From: Dictyobacter formicarum
GTDB lineage: Bacteria; Chloroflexota; Ktedonobacteria; Ktedonobacterales; Ktedonobacteraceae
Length of the DNA stretch: 64,000 nucleotides
Direction: 5' to 3'
Assembly (NCBI RefSeq): GCF_016587435.1
Contig: NZ_BNJJ01000004.1
Span: 310,001 to 374,000, forward strand
Shown here: one piece after another, positions 8,846 to 17,744 of the stretch
Layout: each line of letters opens with the position of its first letter
Numbering within the stretch: the stretch's first letter is position 1
Notes under the pieces: generated by a model
What the model was told of the DNA's origin: nothing
What the model saw: only the letters and a program-made list of their open reading frames with translations
Database searches by the model: none
Made by a program: the position numbers and the translations under genes

Positions 8846-9880
8846 ATGCGTGCAGCTATTATTGATAGACCAGGAACGATACGCGTCGGTGAGAGGCCTG
8901 ATCCTACTCCAGGCGTGGATGATCTGATTATTCGTGTGGGTGCCTGTGGGATCTGTGGCACTGATCTGCATATTTCTGAGGGAGAATTCCCTCCCACCCC
9001 CTATCCAATTGTGCCTGGGCATGAGTTCGCTGGCGAAGTAGTGATGGTAGGTAGTAATATCCAGCAAGGAAAAGACCCGGTGACGGCAAAATTCAGGCCG
9101 GGAATGCGTGTGGCGGTTGATCCATCACTGTTTTGCGGAAAATGTGATTTTTGTCGCGTTGGCCATGGTAATCTTTGCCAGAACTGGGCGGCCATCGGTG
9201 ATACTGTAGACGGCGCTTTTGCTGAATACGTGAAAGTGCCAGCGGCCAACGCTTACCTGTTGCCTGATAGCATCTCATATCGTGAAGCGGCCTTAATTGA
9301 GCCTATTTCCTGTGCGGTACATGGCATTCATCGGCTCAATCCTCGCCTTGGTGATAAGTGCTTGATCGTTGGAGCTGGAACGATGGGACTGCTCCTGTTG
9401 CAACTCTTATTGCGCGGTGGGGCCTCGCAGGTGGTAGTTAACGATACCAATACGCAGCGCTTAAAGCGGGCTGAGCAACTGGGCGCTTATCGCACCGGAA
9501 CAGATATCGCCGCGCTGCTGAAAGATGAGCCACTGGGCTTTGACTGCGTTATTGATGCTACGGGCGTCTCTCAAGCGATGGAGGCCGCGTTTAACGCTGT
9601 GCGGCGGGGCGGCAAATTTATGGTCTTTGGCGTTGCTCCTCAGGAGGCGCGTATCTCGCTGTCGCCTTTCCGTATCTACAACGATGAAATCACTGTTCTG
9701 GGTTCAATGGCCGTCCTCTTCTCCTATGGTGCCGCGGTAGATCTGATGAGTAGCGGAGCCATCGATACCAAAGCCATGCTCACCCTGGCGTTGCCTCTTG
9801 AAGACTTCCCGAGTGCGCTTGAAAAGGTCAGGCGCGGCGAAGGCGTCAAAACTCAGATTCTCCCGAATGGAGAAATTTGA
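8846..9880 (+). CDS. Zinc-dependent alcohol/polyol dehydrogenase
   Basis: A 344-residue medium-chain dehydrogenase that oxidises an alcohol or polyol with NAD(P)+. GICGTDLH supplies the catalytic zinc cysteine, and GHEFAGEV the conserved His-Glu loop. CGKCDFC plus the later NLC gives the four structural zinc cysteines, and GAGTMGL is the dinucleotide-binding turn. Overall pattern resembles sorbitol/threonine-dehydrogenase-like members; the exact substrate is unknown. AAGGAG lies nine bases before the ATG. Followed by a 218-base space without visible signals, so probably monocistronic. Confidence 0.9.
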   Translation: MRAAIIDRPGTIRVGERPDPTPGVDDLIIRVGACGICGTDLHISEGEFPPTPYPIVPGHEFAGEVVMVGSNIQQGKDPVTAKFRPGMRVAVDPSLFCGKCDFCRVGHGNLCQNWAAIGDTVDGAFAEYVKVPAANAYLLPDSISYREAALIEPISCAVHGIHRLNPRLGDKCLIVGAGTMGLLLLQLLLRGGASQVVVNDTNTQRLKRAEQLGAYRTGTDIAALLKDEPLGFDCVIDATGVSQAMEAAFNAVRRGGKFMVFGVAPQEARISLSPFRIYNDEITVLGSMAVLFSYGAAVDLMSSGAIDTKAMLTLALPLEDFPSALEKVRRGEGVKTQILPNGEI

Positions 9881-10098
9881 GGCAGATTCGTTTAAAATAA
9901 GTCACATTTCGAAGCCATTGTAGCTCTTTTCAGCGTATCAAATATATACCCTGCAAGATTTCATCAGCGAGATATTCTCCGGCTCAGTGGTTTGTTGGAT
10001 TTGTAAATGAGAATATGTCTTTTTGAAGCAAGCGGTGTAACCAGAAATCATTTTATTGTGTTTTCTCCTAGAGAGGAGCAAGAACACACTGGAGTGTT

Positions 10099-10689
10099 AT
10101 GGATGTGAGCGGTGAGAAGAGCCTGGCCCAGTTTGCCAACGAGGTTGATGCCTACTATGAGCGCCTGGTAGCGCTTTACTGGCAGCAATTGAAGGCATTT
10201 GTAATGGCACGCATTGGAAATCCTCAGGATGCCGAAGATATCGTCCAGGAAGTGTTTATTCGGGCCTATGTGGCGCTGGAGCGGTACTCGGTTCGGCAGC
10301 GGCAGGAACTCAAGGTGCGTGCCTGGCTCTATAAGATTACCTGGAACCTTTATTATAATTTTGTTAGTCGTTCACCTGAGCAGCAAGGTTTATCTGTCGC
10401 CCTGGAAGAGAGACAAGAGCACGAATGGTTTGAGGCCGACGATGAGAATGGCGTCAATCCAGAGGAAGTTTTCGAACAGCTGGAACGCCGACAGGAGCTA
10501 GAGGCGCTGGTGGCGTCCTTACCTCGACATTACCAGGCTGTGGTAAGTTTATATTATTTTGAAGAGCTTAGCCTTCAGGAAGTGGCTGAAGTGCTTAACC
10601 AGCCATTGGGCACAGTAAAAGTGTATGTACGCCGTGGTATTCAGCAACTGAGGAAGATATCGCAGATGCAGGTGAATATGGTAGGGTAA
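10099..10689 (+). CDS. ECF-type RNA polymerase sigma factor
   Basis: A 196-residue sigma-70-family factor of the extracytoplasmic-function type. Region 2 is visible as DAEDIVQEVFIRAYVALERY near residues 43-62, and region 4 as LPRHYQAVVSLYYFEELSL with the helix-turn-helix LQEVAEVLNQPLGTVKVYVR toward the C-terminus. An acidic linker of about 30 residues joins them. Its stop lies six bases before the HEAT/WD40 membrane protein gene, so the two are almost certainly co-transcribed and functionally paired. Start is the ATG at 10099. Confidence 0.92.
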   Translation: MDVSGEKSLAQFANEVDAYYERLVALYWQQLKAFVMARIGNPQDAEDIVQEVFIRAYVALERYSVRQRQELKVRAWLYKITWNLYYNFVSRSPEQQGLSVALEERQEHEWFEADDENGVNPEEVFEQLERRQELEALVASLPRHYQAVVSLYYFEELSLQEVAEVLNQPLGTVKVYVRRGIQQLRKISQMQVNMVG

Positions 10690-10695
10690 TTTTCG

Positions 10696-12654
10696 ATGGC
10701 GAAGAATGAAAGCGATCACCAGGAATTTCCAGAGCGCGAAAATGCCTCTGGACAGTGGCTACATGGTAAGAGTGATGATGCGCCTGAGTTGTCGCTGCCA
10801 CCTTTAACTTATCTTGGCCTGGGTAATAACGCTGCAACTCATGCGCGCTCAGATGAACAACTACTGGCGGATTTGCAGCATCCCGATTGGGCCGTGCGTG
10901 TCAGCGCCCTGAAGCAGTTGGGGCGCATGGAAGCGCGAGTTCCCCTGGATGTTTTCCTGGCCGCTTTACAGGATGAACATAAAGCCGTGCGAGCCGCTGC
11001 CGCTCGTATACTGGGTACATTGAAAGAAGATATTCCCCTGGCCCCTCTACTGGGCGCTCTTTATGATTCAGATTGGCACGTGCGCTCTTGTGTTGTGCAG
11101 GCGCTTGGCCAGCATATCCAACGAGTGCCATTAGATGCGCTGGTGTATGCCCTGGGGGACCAGGACGAAACGGTCCGCTCCGCCGCGGTGACCGCGATCG
11201 GCAAACTGGGAGAACGCGCTCCACTGGATGCATTGAGCGCCTGTTTGCATGATCGCTCCTGGATGGTGCGCGAGGCCACTGTGCTGGCTTTAGGAGATTT
11301 GGGAGAGCGCGTTCCACGCTCACTCCTGCTGCGTGCGCTGGAGGATAGCGATACCAACGTACAGCAAGCGGCTGAAGAAGTATTAGGCGGCCTGGCAACT
11401 GTTGCCCTCCAACATTGGCAGAGCCAACAACAAAGCTCAGCGGACACTTTTCTGCCATCCCTTGAGGCGAGCATCTTCATGGCTCATGAAGAGCAAACGC
11501 CAGCCATAGCACAGTCACCGCCGCCTTCCGATGATGTACCATTAGCTTCAGATCATCTTCTCCCATTACATTTTTTGTCCCGACTGACAAGCATTTCCAG
11601 ATTGATCCGACCTGTTGGTATTAGCATGTTGATGGGTATTTTGTTGATCTGTGCCATTGCTATCCTGCCGCCACCTTTGATGGCACCCGCAGAGAGCAAT
11701 CACATCATCGAGTACGCCCATTATCATGATAATGGCGGAAAAAGTGCGGGTATCAGGTGGCTGGACAAAGTACAGTTTGCCTGGGCGGATGGGCAGGGAA
11801 CTGTGCAGATGGCGAATGCTATTGCGCATCAGTCAATCACTATGTATAACACCTCGGCCAGGATTCTGGATTTAGCGCGCGTTAACCATTCGTTTTATAC
11901 CGCTGAACTGCAGCAAGGAACCATAAAGGTCCGTAAGGATAACCAGCAGACTATTTTTGCTATTCCTACTAACTCGCAGATTCCCGTCGCCTCTTTCTCT
12001 CCTGATGGCCACTACGTCGCGTTGGCCCTGAATGATATGAGCGTCGTCACTACTATCTCAATCTGGGACACCATCACAGGACATTATTTGACCAGCTATA
12101 CTGCTCAACAGGGTACCATTACCGCCATTGCCTGGCCACCTGAAGGGGATGTGCTGGCATCGGTTAGCGCTTCGGTAGACCGCGATGGTCAGCAAGCCTG
12201 GAAGATTGAGATGTGGGATGCGCGCACTGGCCATTCTACCCTGGCTCAGGAGCCTATACCGTACTTAAGCCTCCCCCGAACTGTAATTGGACTGTCGTGG
12301 TCGCCAGATGGGACGCGCCTGGCCTATACGTTGGCTGACGGCGTGATTCATGTTCATGATCGGGTAACCTTAATTGATGGTGTCTATAACACGAGAAGTA
12401 CCACGGAAACCAATTGGAATGGAGCTATTGCCTGGTCGCCAGACGGCAAATATCTGGCCTCAACAAACAAAAACGGCGAAGTCCAGGTCTGGAACGTTTC
12501 AGGCGACAATAACGATGGTCAACTGGTCTGTACGTATATGCGCCACAAAACGCCTGTGGACGCGATTGCCTGGGTTCCCAATGCCAGTATAGATCGTATC
12601 CTTTCTACCGATATCAGCGGCAACCTCTTTGTCTGGGATGTAAAGGAACACTGA
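10696..12654 (+). CDS. HEAT-repeat / transmembrane / WD40-like protein, probable partner of the ECF sigma factor
   Basis: A 652-residue three-part protein. Residues about 50-240 are HEAT-like repeats of 31 residues with recurring VPLD, PLDAL and VR.AA motifs. One hydrophobic segment (near 308-330, VGISMLMGILLICAIAIL) follows. The C-terminal half carries WD40-like blades (IWDTITG, MWDARTG, VQVWNVSG, LFVWDVKEH), presumably outside the membrane. An N-terminal cytoplasmic helical repeat plus an outer beta-propeller is a plausible signal-transmitting anti-sigma design, but no zinc anti-sigma motif is present. The partnership with the sigma gene is inferred from the 6-bp spacing. Confidence 0.8.
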   Translation: MAKNESDHQEFPERENASGQWLHGKSDDAPELSLPPLTYLGLGNNAATHARSDEQLLADLQHPDWAVRVSALKQLGRMEARVPLDVFLAALQDEHKAVRAAAARILGTLKEDIPLAPLLGALYDSDWHVRSCVVQALGQHIQRVPLDALVYALGDQDETVRSAAVTAIGKLGERAPLDALSACLHDRSWMVREATVLALGDLGERVPRSLLLRALEDSDTNVQQAAEEVLGGLATVALQHWQSQQQSSADTFLPSLEASIFMAHEEQTPAIAQSPPPSDDVPLASDHLLPLHFLSRLTSISRLIRPVGISMLMGILLICAIAILPPPLMAPAESNHIIEYAHYHDNGGKSAGIRWLDKVQFAWADGQGTVQMANAIAHQSITMYNTSARILDLARVNHSFYTAELQQGTIKVRKDNQQTIFAIPTNSQIPVASFSPDGHYVALALNDMSVVTTISIWDTITGHYLTSYTAQQGTITAIAWPPEGDVLASVSASVDRDGQQAWKIEMWDARTGHSTLAQEPIPYLSLPRTVIGLSWSPDGTRLAYTLADGVIHVHDRVTLIDGVYNTRSTTETNWNGAIAWSPDGKYLASTNKNGEVQVWNVSGDNNDGQLVCTYMRHKTPVDAIAWVPNASIDRILSTDISGNLFVWDVKEH

Positions 12655-12732
12655 TTCCTACTTATTAGCGTGCCATTCTGTATATCTATGCTTTTTTCTA
12701 ATCATACCTCTAGCTTATAATTTCGATATATG

Positions 12733-12760
12733 TTACCATACAGACAGGTCTGTATGGTAA
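12733..12760. promoter_or_regulatory. 28-bp palindromic operator upstream of tetR
   Basis: TTACCATACAGAC (12733-12745) and GTCTGTATGGTAA (12748-12760) are perfect inverted arms around AG. A further GTCTGTATAC half-site lies at 12775-12784. The position 70 bases before the TetR-family gene suggests autoregulation by its product. Confidence 0.7.
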
Positions 12761-12827
12761 GGCCGGTATAGCTCGTCTGTATACCCTTGATAGCGACGCG
12801 AAGCTGGCAATGATGGGAGGAGTAGCG

Positions 12828-13409
12828 ATGGAAACTCAGGTGCGTTCCGCGCGTGACCGTATTCTGGAGGTGGCATCCGAATTGTTCTACCAGCAAGGTA
12901 TCCGTTCAATTGGTATCGATACCATCATTGAACGTTCTTCGGTAGCGAAGGCCACTTTTTATTATCATTTTCGTTCTAAAGATGCCTTGATTGAAGCCTA
13001 CTTAGAGCAGCGCAAAGTAGCTTTCCTGGCCTGGTTTGATGCCGCGATTGAGCCCTATGCAGGGGCGCCCCGGGAACAATTATGTGCTCTATTTGAGGCG
13101 CTGATTGAGAAAGTGAGCGTACCAGGCTATCGAGGCTGTGCATTCATCAATGCTTCAACCGAATTTCCTGCTGTCACCCATCCGGGACATCTCTTGCCTT
13201 ATTCAACCAAGCATGAGGTGCGGCAACGCCTGTGCTCTATTTGTCAGCAAACCACTGCTGCCCGGCCTGCCCTGCTGGCTGATCAATTGCTGTTGCTGAT
13301 GGAAGGCGTCTTTGCGACCACTCCTATTTTTGGTTCTGAGGGTCCGGCTCTAGCTGTAAAAGATGCTGCCCGTTTACTGATAGCTGCCCATTGTCCAGCC
13401 ACCTGCTAA
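12828..13409 (+). CDS. TetR/AcrR-family transcriptional regulator
   Basis: About 193 residues. The N-terminal helix-turn-helix is clear: RILEVASELFYQQGIRSIGI, then VAKATFYYHFRSKDALI. The C-terminal ligand domain resembles the YjdC/TetR_C group with CAFINA. I prefer the ATG at 12828 because GGGAGGAG sits just upstream; an earlier ATG at 12810 would put that site inside the gene. It lies between its probable palindromic operator and an MFS transporter gene, and likely represses one or both until it binds a small molecule. Confidence 0.9.
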   Translation: METQVRSARDRILEVASELFYQQGIRSIGIDTIIERSSVAKATFYYHFRSKDALIEAYLEQRKVAFLAWFDAAIEPYAGAPREQLCALFEALIEKVSVPGYRGCAFINASTEFPAVTHPGHLLPYSTKHEVRQRLCSICQQTTAARPALLADQLLLLMEGVFATTPIFGSEGPALAVKDAARLLIAAHCPATC

Positions 13410-13465
13410 ATATATTGAATCGATCTCTGTAGCACATATGCATGGTTAGCAAAGAAGGAAAAAGC

Positions 13466-14782
13466 ATGTCACCATCGACACGATTACGTGTACACTATAG
13501 TTGGATTATCGCTGCTATAATCTTTCTGGCGCTGTTGGCTGCCGCTGGCATGCGCTCTACCCCCAGTATCTTACTGGTACCATTGGAGCATGAGTTTGGC
13601 TGGAGCGCGGCGACTGTTTCGCTGGCTATTTCGATCAATCTGGTGTTTTTTGGCTTAAGCGGACCCTTTGTGGCGGCGGTGATGGATCGCTTTGGGATTC
13701 GGCGTGTCATGCTGATTGCCTTGCTCCTTATTGCGTTCTCCGCTGGTCTGACGGTGCTTATGCGTCAGCCGTGGCAATTATATCTGCTGTGGGGATTGCT
13801 GGTGGGCCTTGCTACTGGTGCAATTACATCAGTGCTAGGGACGATGGTGGCGAATCGCTGGTTTGTGAAACGTCGAGGATTGGTGCTGGGGTTGTTTTCT
13901 GCTAGCAATGCAACAGGACAACTGGTGTTTTTGCCGGCATTGGCGGCGCTGGCGGTGACCTATGGCTGGCGATCGGCGGCTTTGACCACTGCCGGGGCGG
14001 CCTTGCTGGTTGTTCCTCTGGTAGCCATCTTTATGCGTGAGCGACCTCAAGATATAGGGGTGTTGCCCTATGGGGCTGACGCTCAGGATGAAGGAGCGAC
14101 TACGCCTAGCACTGCTAACCCATTTGTAACCGCCATCGAAAGTTTGGTGAGGGGATTACAGGCACCAGATTTCTGGTTGCTGGCTGGCAGCTTTTTTATT
14201 TGTGGCGCAACCACCAATGGTTTAATCGGTACCCACTTGATTCCAGCATCGATGGATCATGGCATTACCGAAGTGACAGCCGCCAGTATGCTGGCTGTAA
14301 TCGGTATATTTGATCTGTTTGGCACAACTATTTCTGGCTGGTTGTCCGACCGTATCGATAATCGCTGGTTGCTCTGCTGGTACTATGGATTGCGTGGCTG
14401 CTCGCTGCTACTCTTACCTTATGCGCTGAGCTCGTCATATCTCACATTGGCTGTATTTGTTGTTTTCTATGGTTTGGATTGGGTGGCTACCGTGCCGCCA
14501 ACGGCCCGTTTGACTACTGAATTGTTTGGTGTACGCAATGCAGGTGTGATTTATGGCTGGATCTTTGCATCCCATCAGTTGGGAGCTGCGACAGCAGCTT
14601 TTTTTGCTGGACTGCTGCGCACCTGGCTAGGATCATATCAGATCAGCTTTATCTTAGCTGGCTTGCTCTGCCTCTGCGCCTCTGGCATGGTCATTCGTAT
14701 TGGCCGCAAGACTCGGACGCGCCCCTTACTGGTAGATGATACGCCGACTGCTATGGATACTCCATTAGCAGAAAGCGTTTAA
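13466..14782 (+). CDS. MFS transporter (monocarboxylate/oxalate-type)
   Basis: A twelve-helix major facilitator, about 438 residues from the ATG at 13466, where GAAGGA lies six bases upstream (an ATG at 13442 has no site). DRFGIRRV between helices 2 and 3 is the MFS loop motif, and a long loop near residue 200 divides the halves. The N-terminal SWIIAAIIF and EFGWSAATVS resemble OFA/monocarboxylate-porter members. Located 56 bases after the TetR gene in the same direction, so its expression is probably under that regulator. Substrate unknown. Confidence 0.85.
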   Translation: MSPSTRLRVHYSWIIAAIIFLALLAAAGMRSTPSILLVPLEHEFGWSAATVSLAISINLVFFGLSGPFVAAVMDRFGIRRVMLIALLLIAFSAGLTVLMRQPWQLYLLWGLLVGLATGAITSVLGTMVANRWFVKRRGLVLGLFSASNATGQLVFLPALAALAVTYGWRSAALTTAGAALLVVPLVAIFMRERPQDIGVLPYGADAQDEGATTPSTANPFVTAIESLVRGLQAPDFWLLAGSFFICGATTNGLIGTHLIPASMDHGITEVTAASMLAVIGIFDLFGTTISGWLSDRIDNRWLLCWYYGLRGCSLLLLPYALSSSYLTLAVFVVFYGLDWVATVPPTARLTTELFGVRNAGVIYGWIFASHQLGAATAAFFAGLLRTWLGSYQISFILAGLLCLCASGMVIRIGRKTRTRPLLVDDTPTAMDTPLAESV

Positions 14783-14836
14783 ATGGCTGTGTCAGCTTGC
14801 CAATGCTTATGGTGATGAAATGTGAGAAAATAGTCT

Positions 14837-16141
14837 ATGCGTCTATCGACTTGCTGGTTATTGGGCCGCCGGGGGCTACTTCTAATCATTATATGCAGTG
14901 CGCTGATAAGCTTATGGCTAACGCAGCCGGGACCTGCGCTGGCCAGGTCCTTGCATGCTAGCTTGCTACGTGCAGAACCGGCTGCAAATAGTGTGCTGGC
15001 CGCTCCACCGTCGCGGCTGCGGCTAACGTTCTCCGAGCCGGTCCAGCCTATTGGACAGACGATTACCATTTTATCTCCCTCAGGCCAGCAACTGGCACAT
15101 GGAGCAGTTACTATCTCCGACGATCAGGTACAGATGAGCATTGACGCCCATACGAAAGGGAGTTATCTGGTTAGCTGGCAGGTACTTTCTCAGGACACCC
15201 AGCCAGTCAGTGGCAAATATGTATTTAGTGTTGGCCGGGTGGCTGGTCCCTGGGCCAACACTGGTGAGCAGGAGCAACTGCCGCTCCAATATACGGCATT
15301 GCAAGTGGGAATACAGTTACTGCACTTTCTGGGTTATGCCCTTGGCTTTGGTACCCTGGCCTTCCTCTGGCTCATTATTTATCCGCTACACTTGCCAACC
15401 ATAGAAGATGTTCAGCAACGGCTTTTACAACTGACAAAATATGGCCTGGGAGCGCTGTTTCTGGCTGAGCCGCTGGCCTTGCTGGTACAGAGTCTCAGCC
15501 TGGCTAGCAGCCAGGGTTTGAGCTTTGAAGTCATTAGCGGTTTGCTGTCCACTCAATTTGGCTGGCTACTCTCTTTGCGCCTGGGAGCTGCTCTTCTTCT
15601 CTGGATAGGAGTGGGTGTCGTACAGCAGGGAGAGAAAAGGGGAGTTCTATTTGCCTGCGCGATAGGTATTGTGCTGTCACTGATTGACAGCCTGGGCAGT
15701 CACGCTACCAGTTCACGCGCACCATGGCTGAGTTTGCTGGCGCATATGATTCATCTTATGGCGATGGGCATGTGGGTTGGCGGGCTGAGCAGTTTATTCG
15801 CTCTCTGGAGACACCAGAAACTGTTTACACAAAGGAGTGTACTTCTCACACGCTTTGGCTATCTGGCAGCCACTGCGGTGGCTGAACTCTTTATTTCAGG
15901 GCTGGTTTTAAGCTGGCTACAGATCGCTCATATTTCTAGCCTCTTCAATACTATTTATGGAAGAGCCTTACTCATAAAGATCATCGTGTTTCTTATAGTT
16001 GTGGTCTCTATAGGTATTTATCAGCGGGTACGAAAGCAATACAGCCTATACTGGTTGATATTAGAAGCAGTTGCCTTAATAGGAATTCTAGTTTTGGCTG
16101 GCTTTCTTTTAACAAGTTCTCCCCCTCTATTGACCCGTTAA
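14837..16141 (+). CDS. CopC-CopD fusion, copper handling protein
   Basis: A 434-residue membrane protein. After a signal-type helix ending ALARSL comes HASLLRAEPAANS, the start of a CopC domain whose mature N-terminal histidine is a typical copper ligand. The CopC sandwich runs to about residue 135 (FSEPVQPIG, GSYLVSWQVLS, VSGKYVFSVG). The remainder has about eight transmembrane helices of the CopD type with HMIHLMAMGMWVGG. Such YcnJ-like fusions are linked to copper uptake or resistance. It follows the MFS gene by about 50 bases but has its own likely start; the tandem peptide genes come next. Confidence 0.87.
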   Translation: MRLSTCWLLGRRGLLLIIICSALISLWLTQPGPALARSLHASLLRAEPAANSVLAAPPSRLRLTFSEPVQPIGQTITILSPSGQQLAHGAVTISDDQVQMSIDAHTKGSYLVSWQVLSQDTQPVSGKYVFSVGRVAGPWANTGEQEQLPLQYTALQVGIQLLHFLGYALGFGTLAFLWLIIYPLHLPTIEDVQQRLLQLTKYGLGALFLAEPLALLVQSLSLASSQGLSFEVISGLLSTQFGWLLSLRLGAALLLWIGVGVVQQGEKRGVLFACAIGIVLSLIDSLGSHATSSRAPWLSLLAHMIHLMAMGMWVGGLSSLFALWRHQKLFTQRSVLLTRFGYLAATAVAELFISGLVLSWLQIAHISSLFNTIYGRALLIKIIVFLIVVVSIGIYQRVRKQYSLYWLILEAVALIGILVLAGFLLTSSPPLLTR

Positions 16142-16293
16142 AAAGGTCATCATCACCTATTGTCTGGCTTTTTGCGCTAGATTTTCCCTTCTGTTAATCA
16201 TAGATTCCTGTATTCCGCTATTAAATGCATAGGCATAAGCAACGATAGATTAACTTATTATTAAATTTGCTGAATTCGTAAATTACAGTAGGC

Positions 16294-16322
16294 TTGACAT
16301 ATAAATCATCATAGGGTACATA
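16294..16322 (+). promoter_or_regulatory. Promoter and structured leader of peptide gene 1
   Basis: TTGACA (16294-16299), 17-bp spacer, TACATA (16317-16322). The following 5' leader folds as GTGGC/GCCAC (16327-16341) and CTGGAA/TTCCAG (16342-16355) before AAAGGA and the ATG. Promoter plus leader are nearly identical to those of gene 2. Confidence 0.7.
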
Positions 16323-16391
16323 TGAAGTGGCACATGGCCACCTGGAATTTTCCAGTGAGACTTCCTGATACTTTATGAAAGGACGAATCTG

Positions 16392-16733
16392 ATGTTTAGC
16401 AGCGACAAAGACCAGCATGTGGATACTCAGTCATATCCAGCATTTTTGGTAAACGTAGATGTTGAGGAATTGTCTGACGCACAGCTGCAGAGCGTCACCG
16501 GTGCCCATGGTGGTTGTGGCTACGGTGGTGGCTACGGCTTCGCCTTCGGTTTCGGTGGTTTAGGCCTCGGTGGCCTCGGCTACGGCTTTGGCGGCGGTTG
16601 TGGCCTTGGCGGTTACGGCTTTGGCTTCGGCGGTTGTGGTGGCCTCGGCTCCGGTTTAGGCTTCGGCTTTGCCAGCTTCAGCTACGGTAGCTACGGCAAC
16701 TTCGGACGAGGCCGTCGCGGACGCCGTCGTTAG
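16392..16733 (+). CDS. Leader-bearing Gly/Cys/aromatic-rich peptide 1
   Basis: A 113-residue protein with a two-part layout. Residues 1-37 are an acidic leader (YPAFLVNVDVEELSD, then LQSVTGAHGG), the LSDxxLxxVxGG pattern seen before double-glycine cleavage sites of ribosomal peptide precursors. The rest is Gly with Phe, Tyr, Leu and three Cys in GGCG contexts, ending in an Arg-rich tail (RGRRGRRR). AAAGGA lies nine bases before the ATG. This copy has GA rather than GG after VT. No maturation enzyme is encoded nearby. It may be a RiPP precursor or an exported structural glycine-rich protein; neither is proven. First of three tandem paralogues. Confidence 0.75.
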   Translation: MFSSDKDQHVDTQSYPAFLVNVDVEELSDAQLQSVTGAHGGCGYGGGYGFAFGFGGLGLGGLGYGFGGGCGLGGYGFGFGGCGGLGSGLGFGFASFSYGSYGNFGRGRRGRRR

Positions 16734-16737
16734 TAGA

Positions 16738-16773
16738 TTGTGTGGTCATGCTATCGGCTGCATGACCACACAT
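16738..16773 (+). terminator. Hairpin after peptide gene 1
   Basis: TGTGTGGTCATG (16739-16750) pairs with CATGACCACACA (16761-16772) directly after the stop. A second weaker hairpin (CTGAGCAGAAA / TTTCTGCTCAG) follows at about 16791-16821. Confidence 0.6.
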
Positions 16774-16973
16774 CCTTTGCCATATTCTGGACTGAGCAGA
16801 AACGTTGAAACTTTCTGCTCAGCTCGGGGTGGTGGCGCAGAAATTAATTGTATGTGCCGCGACATGCTACTTAAAATTTCGCTGTCAGGCTCAACTATTT
16901 ATAAATAGTTTCAGCTATAGCGAGCGTAAATCCGCGGACATGAAAACGAAGTAACGTATACTGGTGAACAACA

Positions 16974-17301
16974 AAGGAAGTTGCATCAGTAAGAATTTTA
17001 TTTTTGGCCGCTTTTTTCCTCTCATTTTTCTTCCCATTTTGAGTCACCAGCAGGCTTCAATGCATCCGTCAGATAGCTTCTCACTTTGGAATCTTCCTTT
17101 ATACGAGTGATAGATTCCATTATATCGCTATTAGATCAACATGCGATGAAATCGATAGATTAACTTATTATTAAATTTAGCGAATACATAAATTATAGCA
17201 GACTTGACATATAAATCACTATAGGGTACATATGAAGTGGCACATGGCCACCTGGAATTTTCCAGTGAGACTTCCTGATACCTTATGAAAGGATGAACGT
17301 G
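16974..17301 (+). repeat. Duplicated intergenic module upstream of peptide genes 2 and 3
   Basis: From AAGGAAGTTGC at 16974 the sequence runs parallel to that from 17949: a TTTTATTTTTGGCCG block, a T/C-rich stretch, GCTATTAGATC, AGATTAA and then the promoter. The repeat unit thus includes about 330 bases before the gene as well as the gene. Otherwise the 16774-17203 and 17745-18181 spaces hold no visible gene. Confidence 0.65.
17204..17232 (+). promoter_or_regulatory. Promoter and structured leader of peptide gene 2
   Basis: TTGACA (17204-17209), 17-bp spacer, TACATA (17227-17232). The leader stem-loops at 17237-17251 and 17252-17265 match those of gene 1 base for base. Confidence 0.7.
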
Positions 17302-17658
17302 ATGTTTGACAGTCAAAAAGATCAGCGCGTAGATGTCCTGAGTGAGCAGGCATATCCAGCATTTTTAGTGAATGTGGATGCTGAGGAATTGTCTGACAAT
17401 GAGTTGCAAGCCGTCACCGGTGGATGGAATGGTGGTGGCTGTGGTGCCTACGGCGGCTATGGCTTTGGTGGCTGTGGTGGCTTTGGTTTCGGCGGCTGTG
17501 GTGGCTTTGGTTTCGGTGGTTGTGGCTTTGGCTATGGCTTCGGCTTTGGCTTTGGCGGCTACGGTGGCTATGGTTTCGGGCGCGGTCGCGGACGCCGTCG
17601 CGGACGCCATCGCCGCCACGGACATCGCCACGGACATCGCCATGGACATCGCCACTAG
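17302..17658 (+). CDS. Leader-bearing Gly/Cys-rich peptide 2 with His/Arg tail
   Basis: About 118 residues. The leader (AYPAFLVNVDAEELSD, NELQAVTGG) ends in a true GG. The core is built of GGCGGFGF and GGYGGYGF units with four Cys, and the end is a GHRHGHRHGHRH-type tail preceded by Arg. The ATG at 17302 is chosen to match gene 1 (AAAGGA eight bases upstream); an in-frame ATG nine bases earlier overlaps that site. The His-rich tail suggests metal or polyanion binding. Antisense and alternative-frame ORFs over this repetitive sequence are artefacts. Same family caveats as peptide 1. Confidence 0.75.
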   Translation: MFDSQKDQRVDVLSEQAYPAFLVNVDAEELSDNELQAVTGGWNGGGCGAYGGYGFGGCGGFGFGGCGGFGFGGCGFGYGFGFGFGGYGGYGFGRGRGRRRGRHRRHGHRHGHRHGHRH

Positions 17659-17708
17659 CAGCTTGTATGCTCATGCATTTTACCGCATGATAATACATAC
17701 GGTTGACC

Positions 17709-17744
17709 TGAGAGCAGCAATTTCTTCCGGGGTTGCTGCTCTCA
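17709..17744 (+). terminator. Hairpin after peptide gene 2
   Basis: TGAGAGCAGCAA (17709-17720) pairs perfectly with TTGCTGCTCTCA (17733-17744). No T-run follows. Confidence 0.55.
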
